DNA of 64,000 nucleotides from Paenibacillus_E sp042676385 (GCF_042676385.1 NZ_JBHTHA010000002.1:310001-374000); one strand, 5' to 3'; shown: positions 35,830 to 45,815, counted from the first letter of the stretch. Numbers and translations are program-made. Notes: generated by a model not told the origin, from the sequence alone.

Positions 35830-36681
35830 CTACCCTTTAATAGCGCCGTCCATTAAGCCTTTAAAAATGAAGCGTTGGAACACAATATAGAACAACATGC
35901 TCGGCAGCAGCACCAAAATAATGCCCGCGCAAAGCGCCACCAAATCGGAGCTGCGCTCGCCGACAAAAGCATACAACGCCATTGGTAAAGTGGCGAGCTC
36001 TTTTTTCGGCATATACAAATTTTGCACATAAATGTCGTTCATGATCGTCACGCTCTTGAGGATACCCAGCGTCGCCGTAGCCGGCAGCAGTAAGGGGAAT
36101 ATAATCGAGCGGAAAATGCGGAAATACGACGCTCCGTCCATCATCGCGCTCTCATCGAGCTGCGACGATATTTTCTCCAGGAACTGAATGTAGATGTAGA
36201 TCTGCATGATATCCGTACCCACATAAATCAGCAATGGGGCACCCAGCGTATTGTACAGCTGCATGGAATGAATGAGCTGAAAGCGCGCGATCTCCGTCGT
36301 ATAGGTTGGAATGATCATAGACACCATGAAGAGCAGCACAACCCATTTTTTAAACTTGAAATCGAACCTGTTCAGCACAAACGCCGTCATCGTGCCAAGC
36401 AGCGCATTTCCGGCGATACTCACGATAACCAGAACGAACGTATTGCGCAAGCCGAGCAAGATGTGTCCTTCGTTAAAGGCCTTCACATAATTTTCGTAAT
36501 GGAACCAATTAACTGGCATGGAAAAAGGCGATGTCTCCGCCAGCTCCGCATTCGTCTTCAACGAACCGAATACGACCAGCAAAATCGGGATGAACACAAT
36601 CAGGCACATCGCTATAAAAAGTATATAGTACAGCACATTGCTGAGCAATTGGCGCTTGCTTTGAGTAAGAGATACTTCCAT
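35830..36681 (-). CDS. Carbohydrate ABC transporter permease (MalG type), cluster C
   Basis: A 283-residue inner-membrane protein of the MalG/UgpE class. Membrane helices start near residue 12. The EAA loop region reads ISSQLDESAMMDGASYFRIF and the C-terminus FQRFIFKGLMDGAIKG is the class signature. Its ATG directly follows the TAG of the preceding permease gene, so the two are translationally coupled. With its partner it forms the channel for the binding protein of 37641-38960. This importer is of the shorter MalFG type, unlike the LplB/YtcP pairs elsewhere in the window. Confidence 0.95.
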   Translation of the reverse strand: MEVSLTQSKRQLLSNVLYYILFIAMCLIVFIPILLVVFGSLKTNAELAETSPFSMPVNWFHYENYVKAFNEGHILLGLRNTFVLVIVSIAGNALLGTMTAFVLNRFDFKFKKWVVLLFMVSMIIPTYTTEIARFQLIHSMQLYNTLGAPLLIYVGTDIMQIYIYIQFLEKISSQLDESAMMDGASYFRIFRSIIFPLLLPATATLGILKSVTIMNDIYVQNLYMPKKELATLPMALYAFVGERSSDLVALCAGIILVLLPSMLFYIVFQRFIFKGLMDGAIKG

Positions 36682-37569
36682 CTAATTCTCGCTCCTATCT
36701 TTAATGATCCAATTTTGCAGCGACGAGAATACGATGATCAAACAAAGCAGACTGACCGCCATACTTGAGGCTAGGCCGTAGTTATTGTAAGTAAAGGCCG
36801 TCTGTAAGGAAAACAAGCCGAACGTCGAGCTGGCCGTTCCGGGTCCGCCGCCTGTCATGACGTAGGGAATATCGTACTGCAGAAGCGCTCCGGAAATATT
36901 GAGGAACAAAATGATTTCCATAACCCGCCTGATGCCGGGCAGCGTTATGTGGCGCAGCTGCGTCCAGAAGCCGGCGCCGTCCATTTTGGAAGCTTCGTAC
37001 AAATCCGTTGGGATGGACTGTAAGCCGGCCAGAATGAGGATGATATGAACACCACTGAAACGCCAAAGCGATACGGCGACCAGCGAGTAGTTGACGACGC
37101 TCAAATTGCTTAACCAACCGGTAATCCATGATTCCAAACCGAGCCAGCGCAGCAGCTCGTTCAGCGGACCATTGACCGGATTGTAAATATAGCTGAACAT
37201 GTAAGCAACGGCAATGCCGTTAATGATGTAGGGCATCAGCACGGTGAAACGAAAAAACGAGCTTCCGCGGATCGTCCGGTTGAGCAGCACCGCCGTCATG
37301 ACTTCCACGGGAATAAACAGTAAATGGACGATAAAATAAACGCCGTTGTTGCCGATCGCTTTCCAGGCATCCGGGAAGTCGAACAGCAATTTTTTATAAT
37401 TTTCGAATCCGATGTACTTCAAGCTGTCGCTGTATCCATCCCAATTCGTGAGGCTGTACCGAAACAGCTGAAAGGTGGGATAGATCAGAAAAAGCAGCAT
37501 GAGGGCCACGGGCACGAACAAGAACGCAAGAATGATGACTTTCTTTTGCATGCTGTAGCTCATCTTCAA
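36682..37569 (-). CDS. Carbohydrate ABC transporter permease (MalF/UgpA type), cluster C
   Basis: A 295-residue permease with six membrane helices. The first is FLFVPVALMLLFLIYPTF, followed by the family block FRYSLTNWDGYSDSLKYIGFENYKKL. The EAA loop reads IPTDLYEASKMDGAGFWTQLRHITLPGI. It lies between the binding-protein gene (72-bp gap holding a hairpin) and the MalG-type gene (no gap). Together they should import a mono- or oligosaccharide under control of the kinase and regulator at the ends of the operon. Confidence 0.95.
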   Translation of the reverse strand: MKMSYSMQKKVIILAFLFVPVALMLLFLIYPTFQLFRYSLTNWDGYSDSLKYIGFENYKKLLFDFPDAWKAIGNNGVYFIVHLLFIPVEVMTAVLLNRTIRGSSFFRFTVLMPYIINGIAVAYMFSYIYNPVNGPLNELLRWLGLESWITGWLSNLSVVNYSLVAVSLWRFSGVHIILILAGLQSIPTDLYEASKMDGAGFWTQLRHITLPGIRRVMEIILFLNISGALLQYDIPYVMTGGGPGTASSTFGLFSLQTAFTYNNYGLASSMAVSLLCLIIVFSSLQNWIIKDRSEN

Positions 37570-37593
37570 CCACTCCTGTAAGCTTCTCTGAAG

Positions 37594-37630
37594 AAAAAGG
37601 GCACTATTCCGGCTTGCTCAAATAGTACCC
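37594..37630 (-). terminator. Intercistronic hairpin with T-run (attenuator)
   Basis: On the minus strand GGGTACTATT pairs with AATAGTGCCC (one mismatch), followed by five T. It lies between the binding-protein gene and the permeases, where partial termination would give more binding protein than permease. Confidence 0.8.
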
Positions 37631-37640
37631 TCTATCCGAA

Positions 37641-38960
37641 TTACTTCCCTGCCGAATCGATCGCTTTCTTCCATTTTTCGTTGAGCTCTTTTTCCACCGC
37701 ATCGATCGGTTTGCCGGCGAAAATGCTTTGTGCCGCTTTCTTCGGATCGAACTGCGCTGCAGCGCTTACTTTCGCGTATGTTTCGTCTGTACCGTTATAC
37801 ACGAAAGTTTTGTATGGATTTGTAGCCGTCCATTTGTTGAAGAAAGGAAGCTCCGTCGTAATTCCATTTACTGTGGAGAACTGCTGCACTTTATTAATTA
37901 AGCCGCCGTAAGTGTCTTTGCTGAACATCCAATCCAAGAATGCTTTAGCTTCTTCGACGTTTTTGGAGTTTTTGCTAATGCCGATGTTCATATCCGACAT
38001 TACCATCGAATTCAGATCGCCGCTCGCCGAATCGCGGAAAGGCATCGGGAATACGCCAAGATCGTCATCCGATTTCACTTTTTCCATGTAAGAAGGATAA
38101 TACCACTGGCCGAGGGCGATCATCGCTGCCTTTTTCGCTTCGAAAGCTTGCGTTGATTGGTCGAAAGAAACAGATAGCGCGTCAGGGCCTGCATACTTTT
38201 TGTCCGCAATTTCTTTAATGACTTTGCTCATTTTATCAAATGTGCTGTCGCTGCTGAATGGCGTCGGCTTTTTCGCAATATTAGCCAAGTAATTCTCGTC
38301 TCCGGATAAAATGTGCGGTCCGAATTCCATTAACGGGTAAAAGGTCCAATCCTCTTTGCCGCCAATGGAAATAGGCGTATATTTACCGTTCTTCTTGATC
38401 TTATCCATCGTTTCCATGAACTCTGGAAGCGTTTTCGGTATTTCCAAACCTAATTCCTTGAAAATGCTAGGATGGAAATATACAAATTCAGTGAAAGAAA
38501 CGAGAGGAACACCTAATACTTTGCCATCCAGCTTCGTCGGGTATTTGTTAGTTTTGGCCGCATTCGTATCATCGAGAGGCAGCAGTGCCTGTTTGTAAAT
38601 TTGCATATGGTTCGGCTTCAAATACATCAAGTCGGGCAAATCGTTAGCCGCGAGCCGCACCTTCAAGTATTGCCCCCCGTTGTCAGGCACCTTCTCCACT
38701 TCTACGGAGACATTCGGTTTTAACTTCGAATATTCTTTTACTTTCTCCGTCCAATACTCATAGTCTACTTTCGTGTCCCACATGGCCAGCTTCAGTTTCA
38801 CCGGTTCTGCCGGCTTCGCCGTCTGAGCTGCCGCCTTCGTCGCATCCGGCGATGCCGGTGCAGTAGCTGCGGGCTTGGATCCTCCGCCGCACCCGGTCAA
38901 GGCCGTCATGGCCACTAACCCGACCAACGCCAGGGAACTTGCCCATTTTCTATTGTTCAT
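37641..38960 (-). CDS. Extracellular solute-binding lipoprotein (family 1), cluster C
   Basis: About 439 residues. The signal peptide ends in lipobox LTGC with Cys24, followed by a Gly-rich and Ala/Pro-rich linker. The mature binding fold shows ANDLPDLMYLKPN, LPLDD and the AKAFLDWMFSKDTYGG segment of MalE-like carbohydrate-binding proteins. It supplies substrate to the MalF/MalG pair downstream. The start at 38960 is supported by GGAGG nine bases upstream; the longer frame lacks a site. A hairpin with T-run follows the gene. Confidence 0.95.
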   Translation of the reverse strand: MNNRKWASSLALVGLVAMTALTGCGGGSKPAATAPASPDATKAAAQTAKPAEPVKLKLAMWDTKVDYEYWTEKVKEYSKLKPNVSVEVEKVPDNGGQYLKVRLAANDLPDLMYLKPNHMQIYKQALLPLDDTNAAKTNKYPTKLDGKVLGVPLVSFTEFVYFHPSIFKELGLEIPKTLPEFMETMDKIKKNGKYTPISIGGKEDWTFYPLMEFGPHILSGDENYLANIAKKPTPFSSDSTFDKMSKVIKEIADKKYAGPDALSVSFDQSTQAFEAKKAAMIALGQWYYPSYMEKVKSDDDLGVFPMPFRDSASGDLNSMVMSDMNIGISKNSKNVEEAKAFLDWMFSKDTYGGLINKVQQFSTVNGITTELPFFNKWTATNPYKTFVYNGTDETYAKVSAAAQFDPKKAAQSIFAGKPIDAVEKELNEKWKKAIDSAGK

Positions 38961-39065
38961 CGCATTGACCCTCCAACTGTTCACGATTAGGTTATTTGCA
39001 ACCTTGATATCATCATAATCGATTGTCACCGGCTGTCGAATGATCGTTTTTGTACATGACTTGAT

Positions 39066-40862
39066 CTATTTTGAACTAACGGCCGGATCTTCTTCACGAC
39101 TCTGAATGACGGGCAAGGTCATTTCCACCCGGGTGCCGGAAGGCTTCAGACGTTCCATCGAAACGCCGTACTCCTGACCATAATGCAGTACAATGCGGTG
39201 ATGCACGTTAAGAACGCCCATTCCGCTGAAGGTATGATCCTGGCCCGGATCTTTCAGCTTCTCGATCTGCTCATCCGGTATGCCGACGCCATCGTCGGCA
39301 ATCACGATTCGAAGCAGCTCCCCCTCTTTGTGAATGGCGATTGTAATCAATCCGTTCGTTTCCTTGCTGACCAAACCATGCGTAATCGCATTTTCGAGAA
39401 TAGGCTGCAGCAGCAATTTGAGTATATAGAGCGATGCTGCCGCTTCGTCGATATCCCATTTGACCTCGAATTTGTTGCCGTAGCGGGTTTCCATAATGTA
39501 AATGTACTGTTTCAGATTCTCCACCTCGTCGGCCAGCAGAGTCAGGCTGCCGCCACGGTTAAAGGAGGACGACACCAGGCGAATTAGCGCCTGCGTCATA
39601 TGGCGGATGTTGTCCACCCGACTGATGATCGCCATGAGCTTGATGGAATTAAGGGTATTAATCAGAAAATGGGGATTAATTTGCGACTGCATGGCGGCGA
39701 ACTCCGCTTTTTGCTTCGCCTTTTCCTGCAGTTCCGTTTGCTTGATCAGCAGTTTGATCTGATCCATCATATGGTTAAAAGTCCGACCTAGCGTGACCGT
39801 CTCAGCGCTGCCGGAAGCCTCTATTTTCACGTTGAGATTGCCGTCCATCACACGCGACATTTTCACAACCAAGACACGGATCGGCTTCATTAATCGATGG
39901 ACAAGGGAAAAAGAAATGATCAAGAATACAACAATGACAATCAAAGTCGCAATAAAAACCAACCGGGAAATATTGCTGTAATTAGCAGTCAATTCGCTAT
40001 AAGGGATCTGGTACACGATCTTCCAGTCAGCAGCGCTAACCGTTGCGTAGGCAATGAGCATTTTTTGCCCATGGATCGTTTCAATGAAGTTGCCCTCTTG
40101 CTGCGAGGCAATGCGGGTCATGAGCGCAGCATCCACCCCCTGCTCGCTGGCCGGCAGGTTATAGCTGGAAGCGATCACGTCGCCGCCGGTCGTGACGATT
40201 CGAAACGCCGAACCGCCGCTGATCGGATTTTGCCACAACATTTTTTCGAAATGATCGCGGTTGAAGACGAAATAAATGAAGTCGATGTCATGCAGCATTT
40301 GAAAATAGCTTGGCCTAATGGCCGTGACGATGCTGATGGAATCCGGGGCGCCGTACAAAACACCGAGTTGTTGGCCGATAAAATGGACATGATCCTGCTC
40401 GGTGACCGTTTTCTTGTACCAATCCGTTTTACGCAGCTCGTTGTCATCAACGGCCAGATCCTTCAAGTACGTATAGACGCCGCCATTTTTAAAAAAGAAA
40501 TTGATCGACTGCACCCTGCCCGACATGGAAGAGCTGTATTTGCCCAGTGCCTTGGATAAATCAACGGAGTAGGGCTGCCGCATGTCCGGCGCCAGCTCAT
40601 GCAGCATCGTCGCCGTTTCCAGTACCTCGGTATCCATGCCAACCGCCGCCGAGAAGGTGACCTCATTGCTGATTTCCTGCTCAATCGAATATGTGACCGC
40701 ACGAAGCGTCTGGAGCGTTCGATCCGTCGTTTGCTGAAGCAGGTCTCTTTTATATACCTGAAGAATGGTAGCGCTGATCGTCAAAATCGGCAGAACCACC
40801 ATCGTAAAGATCAAGATATAGAGCGTCGTTGACGTTCGCCATGGTTTTCGGAATAGGTTCAT
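39066..40862 (-). CDS. Sensor histidine kinase (YesM family), cluster C
   Basis: About 598 residues. The first membrane helix is near residues 13-35 (TLYILIFTMVVLP), then an extracellular dCache-like sensor of about 270 residues, a second helix (LVFIATLIVIVVFLIISFSL) and a HAMP linker. The phospho-acceptor His is in QSQINPHFLINTLNSIK; the ATPase blocks are PILENAITHGLV and GMGVLNVHHRIVLHYG. It heads a same-strand run kinase, lipoprotein, two permeases, regulator. The start at 40862 follows GAGGT by nine bases; the ATG seven codons upstream has no site. Confidence 0.94.
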   Translation of the reverse strand: MNLFRKPWRTSTTLYILIFTMVVLPILTISATILQVYKRDLLQQTTDRTLQTLRAVTYSIEQEISNEVTFSAAVGMDTEVLETATMLHELAPDMRQPYSVDLSKALGKYSSSMSGRVQSINFFFKNGGVYTYLKDLAVDDNELRKTDWYKKTVTEQDHVHFIGQQLGVLYGAPDSISIVTAIRPSYFQMLHDIDFIYFVFNRDHFEKMLWQNPISGGSAFRIVTTGGDVIASSYNLPASEQGVDAALMTRIASQQEGNFIETIHGQKMLIAYATVSAADWKIVYQIPYSELTANYSNISRLVFIATLIVIVVFLIISFSLVHRLMKPIRVLVVKMSRVMDGNLNVKIEASGSAETVTLGRTFNHMMDQIKLLIKQTELQEKAKQKAEFAAMQSQINPHFLINTLNSIKLMAIISRVDNIRHMTQALIRLVSSSFNRGGSLTLLADEVENLKQYIYIMETRYGNKFEVKWDIDEAAASLYILKLLLQPILENAITHGLVSKETNGLITIAIHKEGELLRIVIADDGVGIPDEQIEKLKDPGQDHTFSGMGVLNVHHRIVLHYGQEYGVSMERLKPSGTRVEMTLPVIQSREEDPAVSSK

Positions 40863-40944
40863 CGGTAATCGACCTCGCATCATTCAAACTGAATCTAATC
40901 ATAGCACAAAATGTATGCGGGACAGTGAAAAGCTGTAAAAATTA

Positions 40945-40982
40945 GAGGCTAAGCAGGTTCATTGTTGAACTTGCTCAGCCTC
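40945..40982. terminator. Hairpin terminator after the GH95 fragment
   Basis: GAGGCT..GCAGGTTCA pairs with TGAACTTGC..GCCTC, with ATTTTC on the plus side and TAATTTTT on the minus side. On the minus strand it terminates the GH95 remnant just upstream of the kinase gene. Confidence 0.75.
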
Positions 40983-40990
40983 ATTTTCAT

Positions 40991-41812
40991 TTATTTGCTC
41001 GGTGCTGGACGAAGTATATAGGCCTCGCCGGCCTGGGTCGCGAATTCGAATCTGCCCTCAGAACCGGCGGCCACGGTCTCCGCTTCCCGTGTTACCTTCA
41101 GCGGGATATCGCTTCGGACCGCGCAAACATGGCCGTTAACGGAACGGATAACGGCTTCCGTCAATTTGCCGTGTTCCCAGGCAATGTCAACTTCGAACCC
41201 GCCCCGCGCCCGTAAACCGCGAACATGGCCGCTCTGCCAAGCGGGCGGCAGCGCCGGCAGCAGGCGGATCGTCCCGCCGTGCGATTGCAGCAGCATCTCT
41301 GCCACAGCTGCCGTGCCGCCGAAGTTGGCATCGATCTGGAACGGCGGGTGGTCGCCGAACAGATTGGGGTGTACGGCATGGCGCAGCAGCGCTTGCAGGT
41401 TGTCGTAAGCCTGCCCGCCATCCTCCAGGCGCGCCCAGAAGTTAATGATCCATGCCCGGCTCCACCCGGTATGGCCGCCGCCGTGCTGCAGCCTGCGGAG
41501 CAGCGCAGCCTTGGCCGCTTCTGCGAGCACCGGCGTGCCGTGCAGCGTGATCTGTTCGCCCGGATGGAGCGCAAACAGGTGCGAGATATGCCGGTGGCCC
41601 GGCTCCGGCTCGTCGTAATCGACGGACCATTCCATCAGCTGGCCGTAGCGTCCGATCTGCGGCTCGGGCAGCCGCAGCAGCACGCGGTTCAGCTCATCCC
41701 GGAAAGCGTCGTCGATGCCAAGCAACCGGCCCGCTTCGACTTCGTTAAGCTGAATCCTTTCTTGCGTTCGCTTTTTCCATGCGACGAGTCTCCCTCCGTT
41801 GTTCGAACCCAA
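40991..41812 (-). pseudogene. GH95 alpha-L-fucosidase, 3' fragment
   Basis: Only about 273 codons remain of an enzyme family usually near 750-800 residues. The remnant matches the C-terminal third of GH95 proteins: LPEPQIGRYGQLMEWSVDYDEPEPGHRHISHLF, then GWSRAWIINFWARL and FQIDANFGGTAAVAEML. From about residue 25 (EAGRLLGIDDAF) onward the match is good; the first 20-odd codons do not look like GH95, so a deletion junction lies near 41740. The N-terminal domain and the part carrying the general acid Glu and the activating Asn residues are gone, so no activity is expected. An inverted repeat (41850-41878) and the intact PL8 gene lie upstream. Confidence 0.88.
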
Positions 41813-41849
41813 TTCGTTTGCTGCGTTATCAATAACTCTAATGTAAAGC

Positions 41850-41878
41850 TCTCCGATCGATTGTCAATCGGAGAGCGC
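41850..41878 (-). terminator. Inverted repeat after the PL8 gene, possible terminator
   Basis: GCTCTCCGAT and ATCGGAGAGC form a perfect ten-bp stem. On the minus strand it is followed only by a weak TTTA, so termination is uncertain. Confidence 0.5.
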
Positions 41879-41903
41879 ATGAACAATGGAGACTAAGATA
41901 AGG

Positions 41904-44900
41904 CTATACTTTTAGAATAGCGATGACATCTAGCAGTTTCTCAGCAAACACAGCGTCGATCTTTTTGCCGGATTGAGCGTGAATATAGTTTTCCAGTGCC
42001 TTCCATTCGTTCTTCTTCTCGTTCTCGTCCGCATTCCGGTGAATACTTTCAAGCTTCGACAACAGGCTGGTTAACTGGCCATCCCCTGTAATCCAGCCTT
42101 GTCGGTAAGCATAACGAACCGCTTCGTCCAAATGGTCTGCATCCATTCGTACCTTTAACACGTATGCAGCGCTAGTTTTGTTGCCGGCCGCATCAACGGC
42201 TTGGACCTGCACAGCATGTTCGCCGATACTGAGCGATAATGGGCTGTACATATAGGGTAGTTCTGCTTTAACGCCATCCAACTCGATAGATTCGCTCGCG
42301 ACACCGCTTATCAGGTCGGAGATATCGAACCGGAGGCTGCCGCCGTCCGTCCAATACACATCCATCGTGACGGATGGGACGATGACGGGACCGGTCTTAT
42401 CGATTTTAACTGATGCCGTTTGAACAGGTTCTTGATTGCCTGCGTAATCAATGCTGTAGTATTGAAGCTGGTGAACGCCGTCTTCAGATACTGTAACGCT
42501 GTTCCCTTCCGTGAGTGCACTGTTATCCAGGCTGTAGTACGTCTTCTGCACCCCGCTGCCCGCATCGCTCGCGGTCAAAGTCACCGTTTGCGGCGCAATC
42601 TGCCACCCCGGCATCACATCAGCCGTCGTTACTGGAGCTGTCGTATCTTTCTTAAATGTGACGGTCTGTGTCATACCGAGTGCCCCCATCACATTAATAT
42701 TCAGCTTAGTGGTCGGCTTCGTCTGTAAGACGGAGACTGTGTCATCAGCCCGTACAAGCGATAAACCCGCCCTGTTCAGTTCAAGGGCGACCGTGCTTTG
42801 CTTTTGTGTCGGATCGGATACGGCCACGGTCAGCTCGCTATCCGTTTCCTTCACCATCACGGATGCCGGGTTGTACGCTGAAATGAAATCTACCGACGCC
42901 GGATTCCAGAAATTCGCTGCCGTTATGCCGAGCTTCTTCTCTCTGACTGCATGCACGTCCGTCGTATTGCTCAGTACTTCAACATCCGGCGCGCTGCTGT
43001 ATAACGCCGTTTCTGCAGCATTTTTGTGCGGAAGCATCACATAAGAGTAAGACGCATTCGAAGGTGCCGCTCCGTGTTCAAAAGCAAGGCTCAAATAATT
43101 GCGCGTGACCGGAGTCGAAGACTGACCGCTGTTGATCTCATTCCAAGCGCCGGTTCTCGCCTCGCGTAACCCAAATACACTGGAGGCTTCCGGAAAATAA
43201 TAGCCGACGTCGGTTCCGGGTACATTGCCGGCCAAATGGGCCCACTTGACGTTATCCAGCGTCTGCGACCAGCCGATCTGGTTGGATTGGACGGCTCCAT
43301 TAATGGTGAGCGCATTATCGCCGGCATCATTCAGCTTGCGGTTGTCGATGATCGTCTCGACCGGCTGCGATCCGGCTTTGCTGCTGGAAATACCTGCGCC
43401 TAACGCGACGATTTCGTCATCGAACATAAACCACGACTTTTTACCCTGCAGATCGCTTCCAGTCGTTTGCGAGAGCGAAAAGTCCATACCCGCCGCACCG
43501 TATTGACCGTCAATCGAAGAACCGCCTACCCACGTTCTCGGGTTCATGTAGTTTTTCCACTCAACGGGCGTTACCCCTTTTCCCGAGCCGTCCGTTGTCG
43601 TGCCGGGCAATCGGAACGAATCCACCGTCGGCCAGTAATCGTTGCGGTACCCGGTAAGATCTTGATCATACAAAAAGGTCATCCCGATTCCCGTATACCA
43701 GCCTTTTAAATTCTCGTTATTTCCCTTTTCAAAAGCGGAGATCCGGTTCGAGAACAGACTGAGTCCGAAACCGTAGCCTTCCCGCAAATGAACGATCCGG
43801 TCCATGCCTGCAAATACCTGATGTTTGACCAATTCGCCTCGAGGCTTGATCGAAGCGTCATTCATCACTTTTTTGACAAGGGTCAGTTCGTAAATCGACA
43901 GTCCGTCGTAGTAGTTGGCATATGTCGTGTCCGAGTTGATCCATTCTTTCGCCATACGCTTGATGGAAAGCGCTACATCCGCAGGAGCCCCTTCTGCCAG
44001 ACGAAGCAAGGTGACAATTGTGCCTCTGGCGCTTCCCGAACTTTGTCTGGAGATGCCTCTGCCGTTCACCATATCCATGAACAGCCCTTTATAAATGACA
44101 GGCTCAAACGTATCCGAAACCCAGTTATACACGTTGTTCACGTTTGGGTCCGTCACCGGCCAAAGCGAACCGTTCAGCAAAAAGGTCATATCGGCAGCCC
44201 GGCTGAGCCACACTGCTCCGTAACCGGCCGTGTATGCGATGTTCGTATGTTGTACGAGAGACCCATCTTTGTAAACGCCGTCTCCATGATCCGTGTACAC
44301 AAACTCCGGTCCGATGGAATCGCGTCCTTGCGTGATCTTTGCGCTGTTGTTGCCGACCACTCCCCGTATCGTTACAACCAGAGCTTTGTCTAGTAAATTG
44401 GCTCCGGTTTCCGTCACATTGTTCAGCGTTCTTACTTTGGGGTTCGGTACGAAGCGGTCCACAGCCTTCATATGCTTGGCCAATTGCACAGGTGTCAGTT
44501 GATCGTACATGAGCACCAGGATATCGTTCAGAATTTGCGGCGTTCCGATCTCCCAATCCCACCAGTTGCCGTATTCGGTTTTGCTTTCGTTATATCGGTT
44601 AGCGTAAAGCCAATCCAACGTGCTGAGGATATCCGTGCACAGCGACGCATTGTGGTAGAGGCTCGAACCTGTGATCGAGTACGCAAGCGCCATGGCTTTC
44701 AATCTGCCGTATGCGCTCGAGATTTGCGCCGAATCCGTTGTGCTGGACAAATCGTTCCACACCGCGGTACGGTTCGGAGCTTTATTCAGCTGATCCCAAT
44801 ACCCGGTCGCATTGGCATTAGTCACACTATCAACTAATTTGGACAAATTAGCCTGAATATCAGCGTCGGCTGTACCGCTGGCTGCGCCTCCCGTCAATTT

Positions 44901-45815
44901 ATCGTACCATTTTTGCCGAAGCTGGCTATAAGCTTGAAAGGTTTCGGCGGATTCTACGTTAACCAGACATTGAGCTTTCACCGTTCCGTCCGGTGTCGCC
45001 ACGATGATCGTCGCCGTTCCTAACCCTATGCCCGTTATAATTCCATTGTTGTCCACGCTGGCTACTTTCGGATCGCTTGAACTCCATACGACCGTTTTGT
45101 CCGCTGCGTTCGCCGGCGTTAGTGTCGGCGTCATTGCAACCGTCGCATCTTTAGCCATGGAAAAGGCCGTTTGATCCAACGAAATTGCAGTAATCCCGTT
45201 ATATTCCTCCAAACTTATATCGTCAAACCACACTTTTCCTTTACCCGTTTCAAGAAAAGGTTCGATGACTAGCCTCATAACGCCGGCCGGTATGGTCATA
45301 AATACTTGCTGCACAGTCCAATCGTTCGTACCTAACAATTTGGCCGAAGCAGGGCCGTCTCCGACTTTACTCGTATTATAGTATTGCGTTCTAAAATAAG
45401 CTCCTGTGCCCGTGACGTTGTCAGTTTTCACCCATACTTTCAATCTGTAGGATTTGCCGGCTGTGACCGTGGTAACGCTTTGGTTCACAGAGACTCTACT
45501 CGTTGCAAAAGCATCAAATAAGATGGATTTACTTCCTTCGTGATACGTGCTTGAATCCAGCGTTACGTTCACCGTCTTATTCGGCGCTTTCCCGCTTCCG
45601 GTCGGAATCCATAAGCCCCAGCCTGACGGAGCAGGACTCGTAACACCGTTCCAAGAAGCGTCGGGCACCGTTGTTGTCTGTTCAAAACTTCCGTTCGTCA
45701 TCAAGTTCACCGTTGCAGCCTCCGCACTTTCGATAGCGTTTTCATAATAAGAGATGTTTGTTGCAACCATGCTGAAAAATAAACAAACGACGACCAGCAT
45801 ACTCACTTTCCTCAT
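41904..45815 (-). CDS. Secreted PL8 polysaccharide lyase (hyaluronate/chondroitin/xanthan lyase family)
   Basis: About 1303 residues. A signal peptide (core SMLVVVCLFFSMVA) is followed by a CBM4/9-like module, a BIG2 Ig-like domain (ISLDQTAFSMAKDATV) and the PL8 alpha/alpha-toroid from about residue 305. The aromatic patch is N417 of GNWWDWEIG. Catalytic candidates Asn473, His523 and Tyr532 have the same spacing (50 and 9) as Asn349, His399 and Tyr408 of pneumococcal hyaluronate lyase. The PL8 beta-sandwiches follow, then an OmpL47-like domain and a short helical tail. It cleaves uronic-acid polysaccharides by beta-elimination; which of hyaluronan, chondroitin or xanthan is not decided. The ATG at 45815 is six bases after GAGGTG. 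It is intact although the genes on both sides are broken. Confidence 0.94.
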   Translation of the reverse strand: MRKVSMLVVVCLFFSMVATNISYYENAIESAEAATVNLMTNGSFEQTTTVPDASWNGVTSPAPSGWGLWIPTGSGKAPNKTVNVTLDSSTYHEGSKSILFDAFATSRVSVNQSVTTVTAGKSYRLKVWVKTDNVTGTGAYFRTQYYNTSKVGDGPASAKLLGTNDWTVQQVFMTIPAGVMRLVIEPFLETGKGKVWFDDISLEEYNGITAISLDQTAFSMAKDATVAMTPTLTPANAADKTVVWSSSDPKVASVDNNGIITGIGLGTATIIVATPDGTVKAQCLVNVESAETFQAYSQLRQKWYDKLTGGAASGTADADIQANLSKLVDSVTNANATGYWDQLNKAPNRTAVWNDLSSTTDSAQISSAYGRLKAMALAYSITGSSLYHNASLCTDILSTLDWLYANRYNESKTEYGNWWDWEIGTPQILNDILVLMYDQLTPVQLAKHMKAVDRFVPNPKVRTLNNVTETGANLLDKALVVTIRGVVGNNSAKITQGRDSIGPEFVYTDHGDGVYKDGSLVQHTNIAYTAGYGAVWLSRAADMTFLLNGSLWPVTDPNVNNVYNWVSDTFEPVIYKGLFMDMVNGRGISRQSSGSARGTIVTLLRLAEGAPADVALSIKRMAKEWINSDTTYANYYDGLSIYELTLVKKVMNDASIKPRGELVKHQVFAGMDRIVHLREGYGFGLSLFSNRISAFEKGNNENLKGWYTGIGMTFLYDQDLTGYRNDYWPTVDSFRLPGTTTDGSGKGVTPVEWKNYMNPRTWVGGSSIDGQYGAAGMDFSLSQTTGSDLQGKKSWFMFDDEIVALGAGISSSKAGSQPVETIIDNRKLNDAGDNALTINGAVQSNQIGWSQTLDNVKWAHLAGNVPGTDVGYYFPEASSVFGLREARTGAWNEINSGQSSTPVTRNYLSLAFEHGAAPSNASYSYVMLPHKNAAETALYSSAPDVEVLSNTTDVHAVREKKLGITAANFWNPASVDFISAYNPASVMVKETDSELTVAVSDPTQKQSTVALELNRAGLSLVRADDTVSVLQTKPTTKLNINVMGALGMTQTVTFKKDTTAPVTTADVMPGWQIAPQTVTLTASDAGSGVQKTYYSLDNSALTEGNSVTVSEDGVHQLQYYSIDYAGNQEPVQTASVKIDKTGPVIVPSVTMDVYWTDGGSLRFDISDLISGVASESIELDGVKAELPYMYSPLSLSIGEHAVQVQAVDAAGNKTSAAYVLKVRMDADHLDEAVRYAYRQGWITGDGQLTSLLSKLESIHRNADENEKKNEWKALENYIHAQSGKKIDAVFAEKLLDVIAILKV

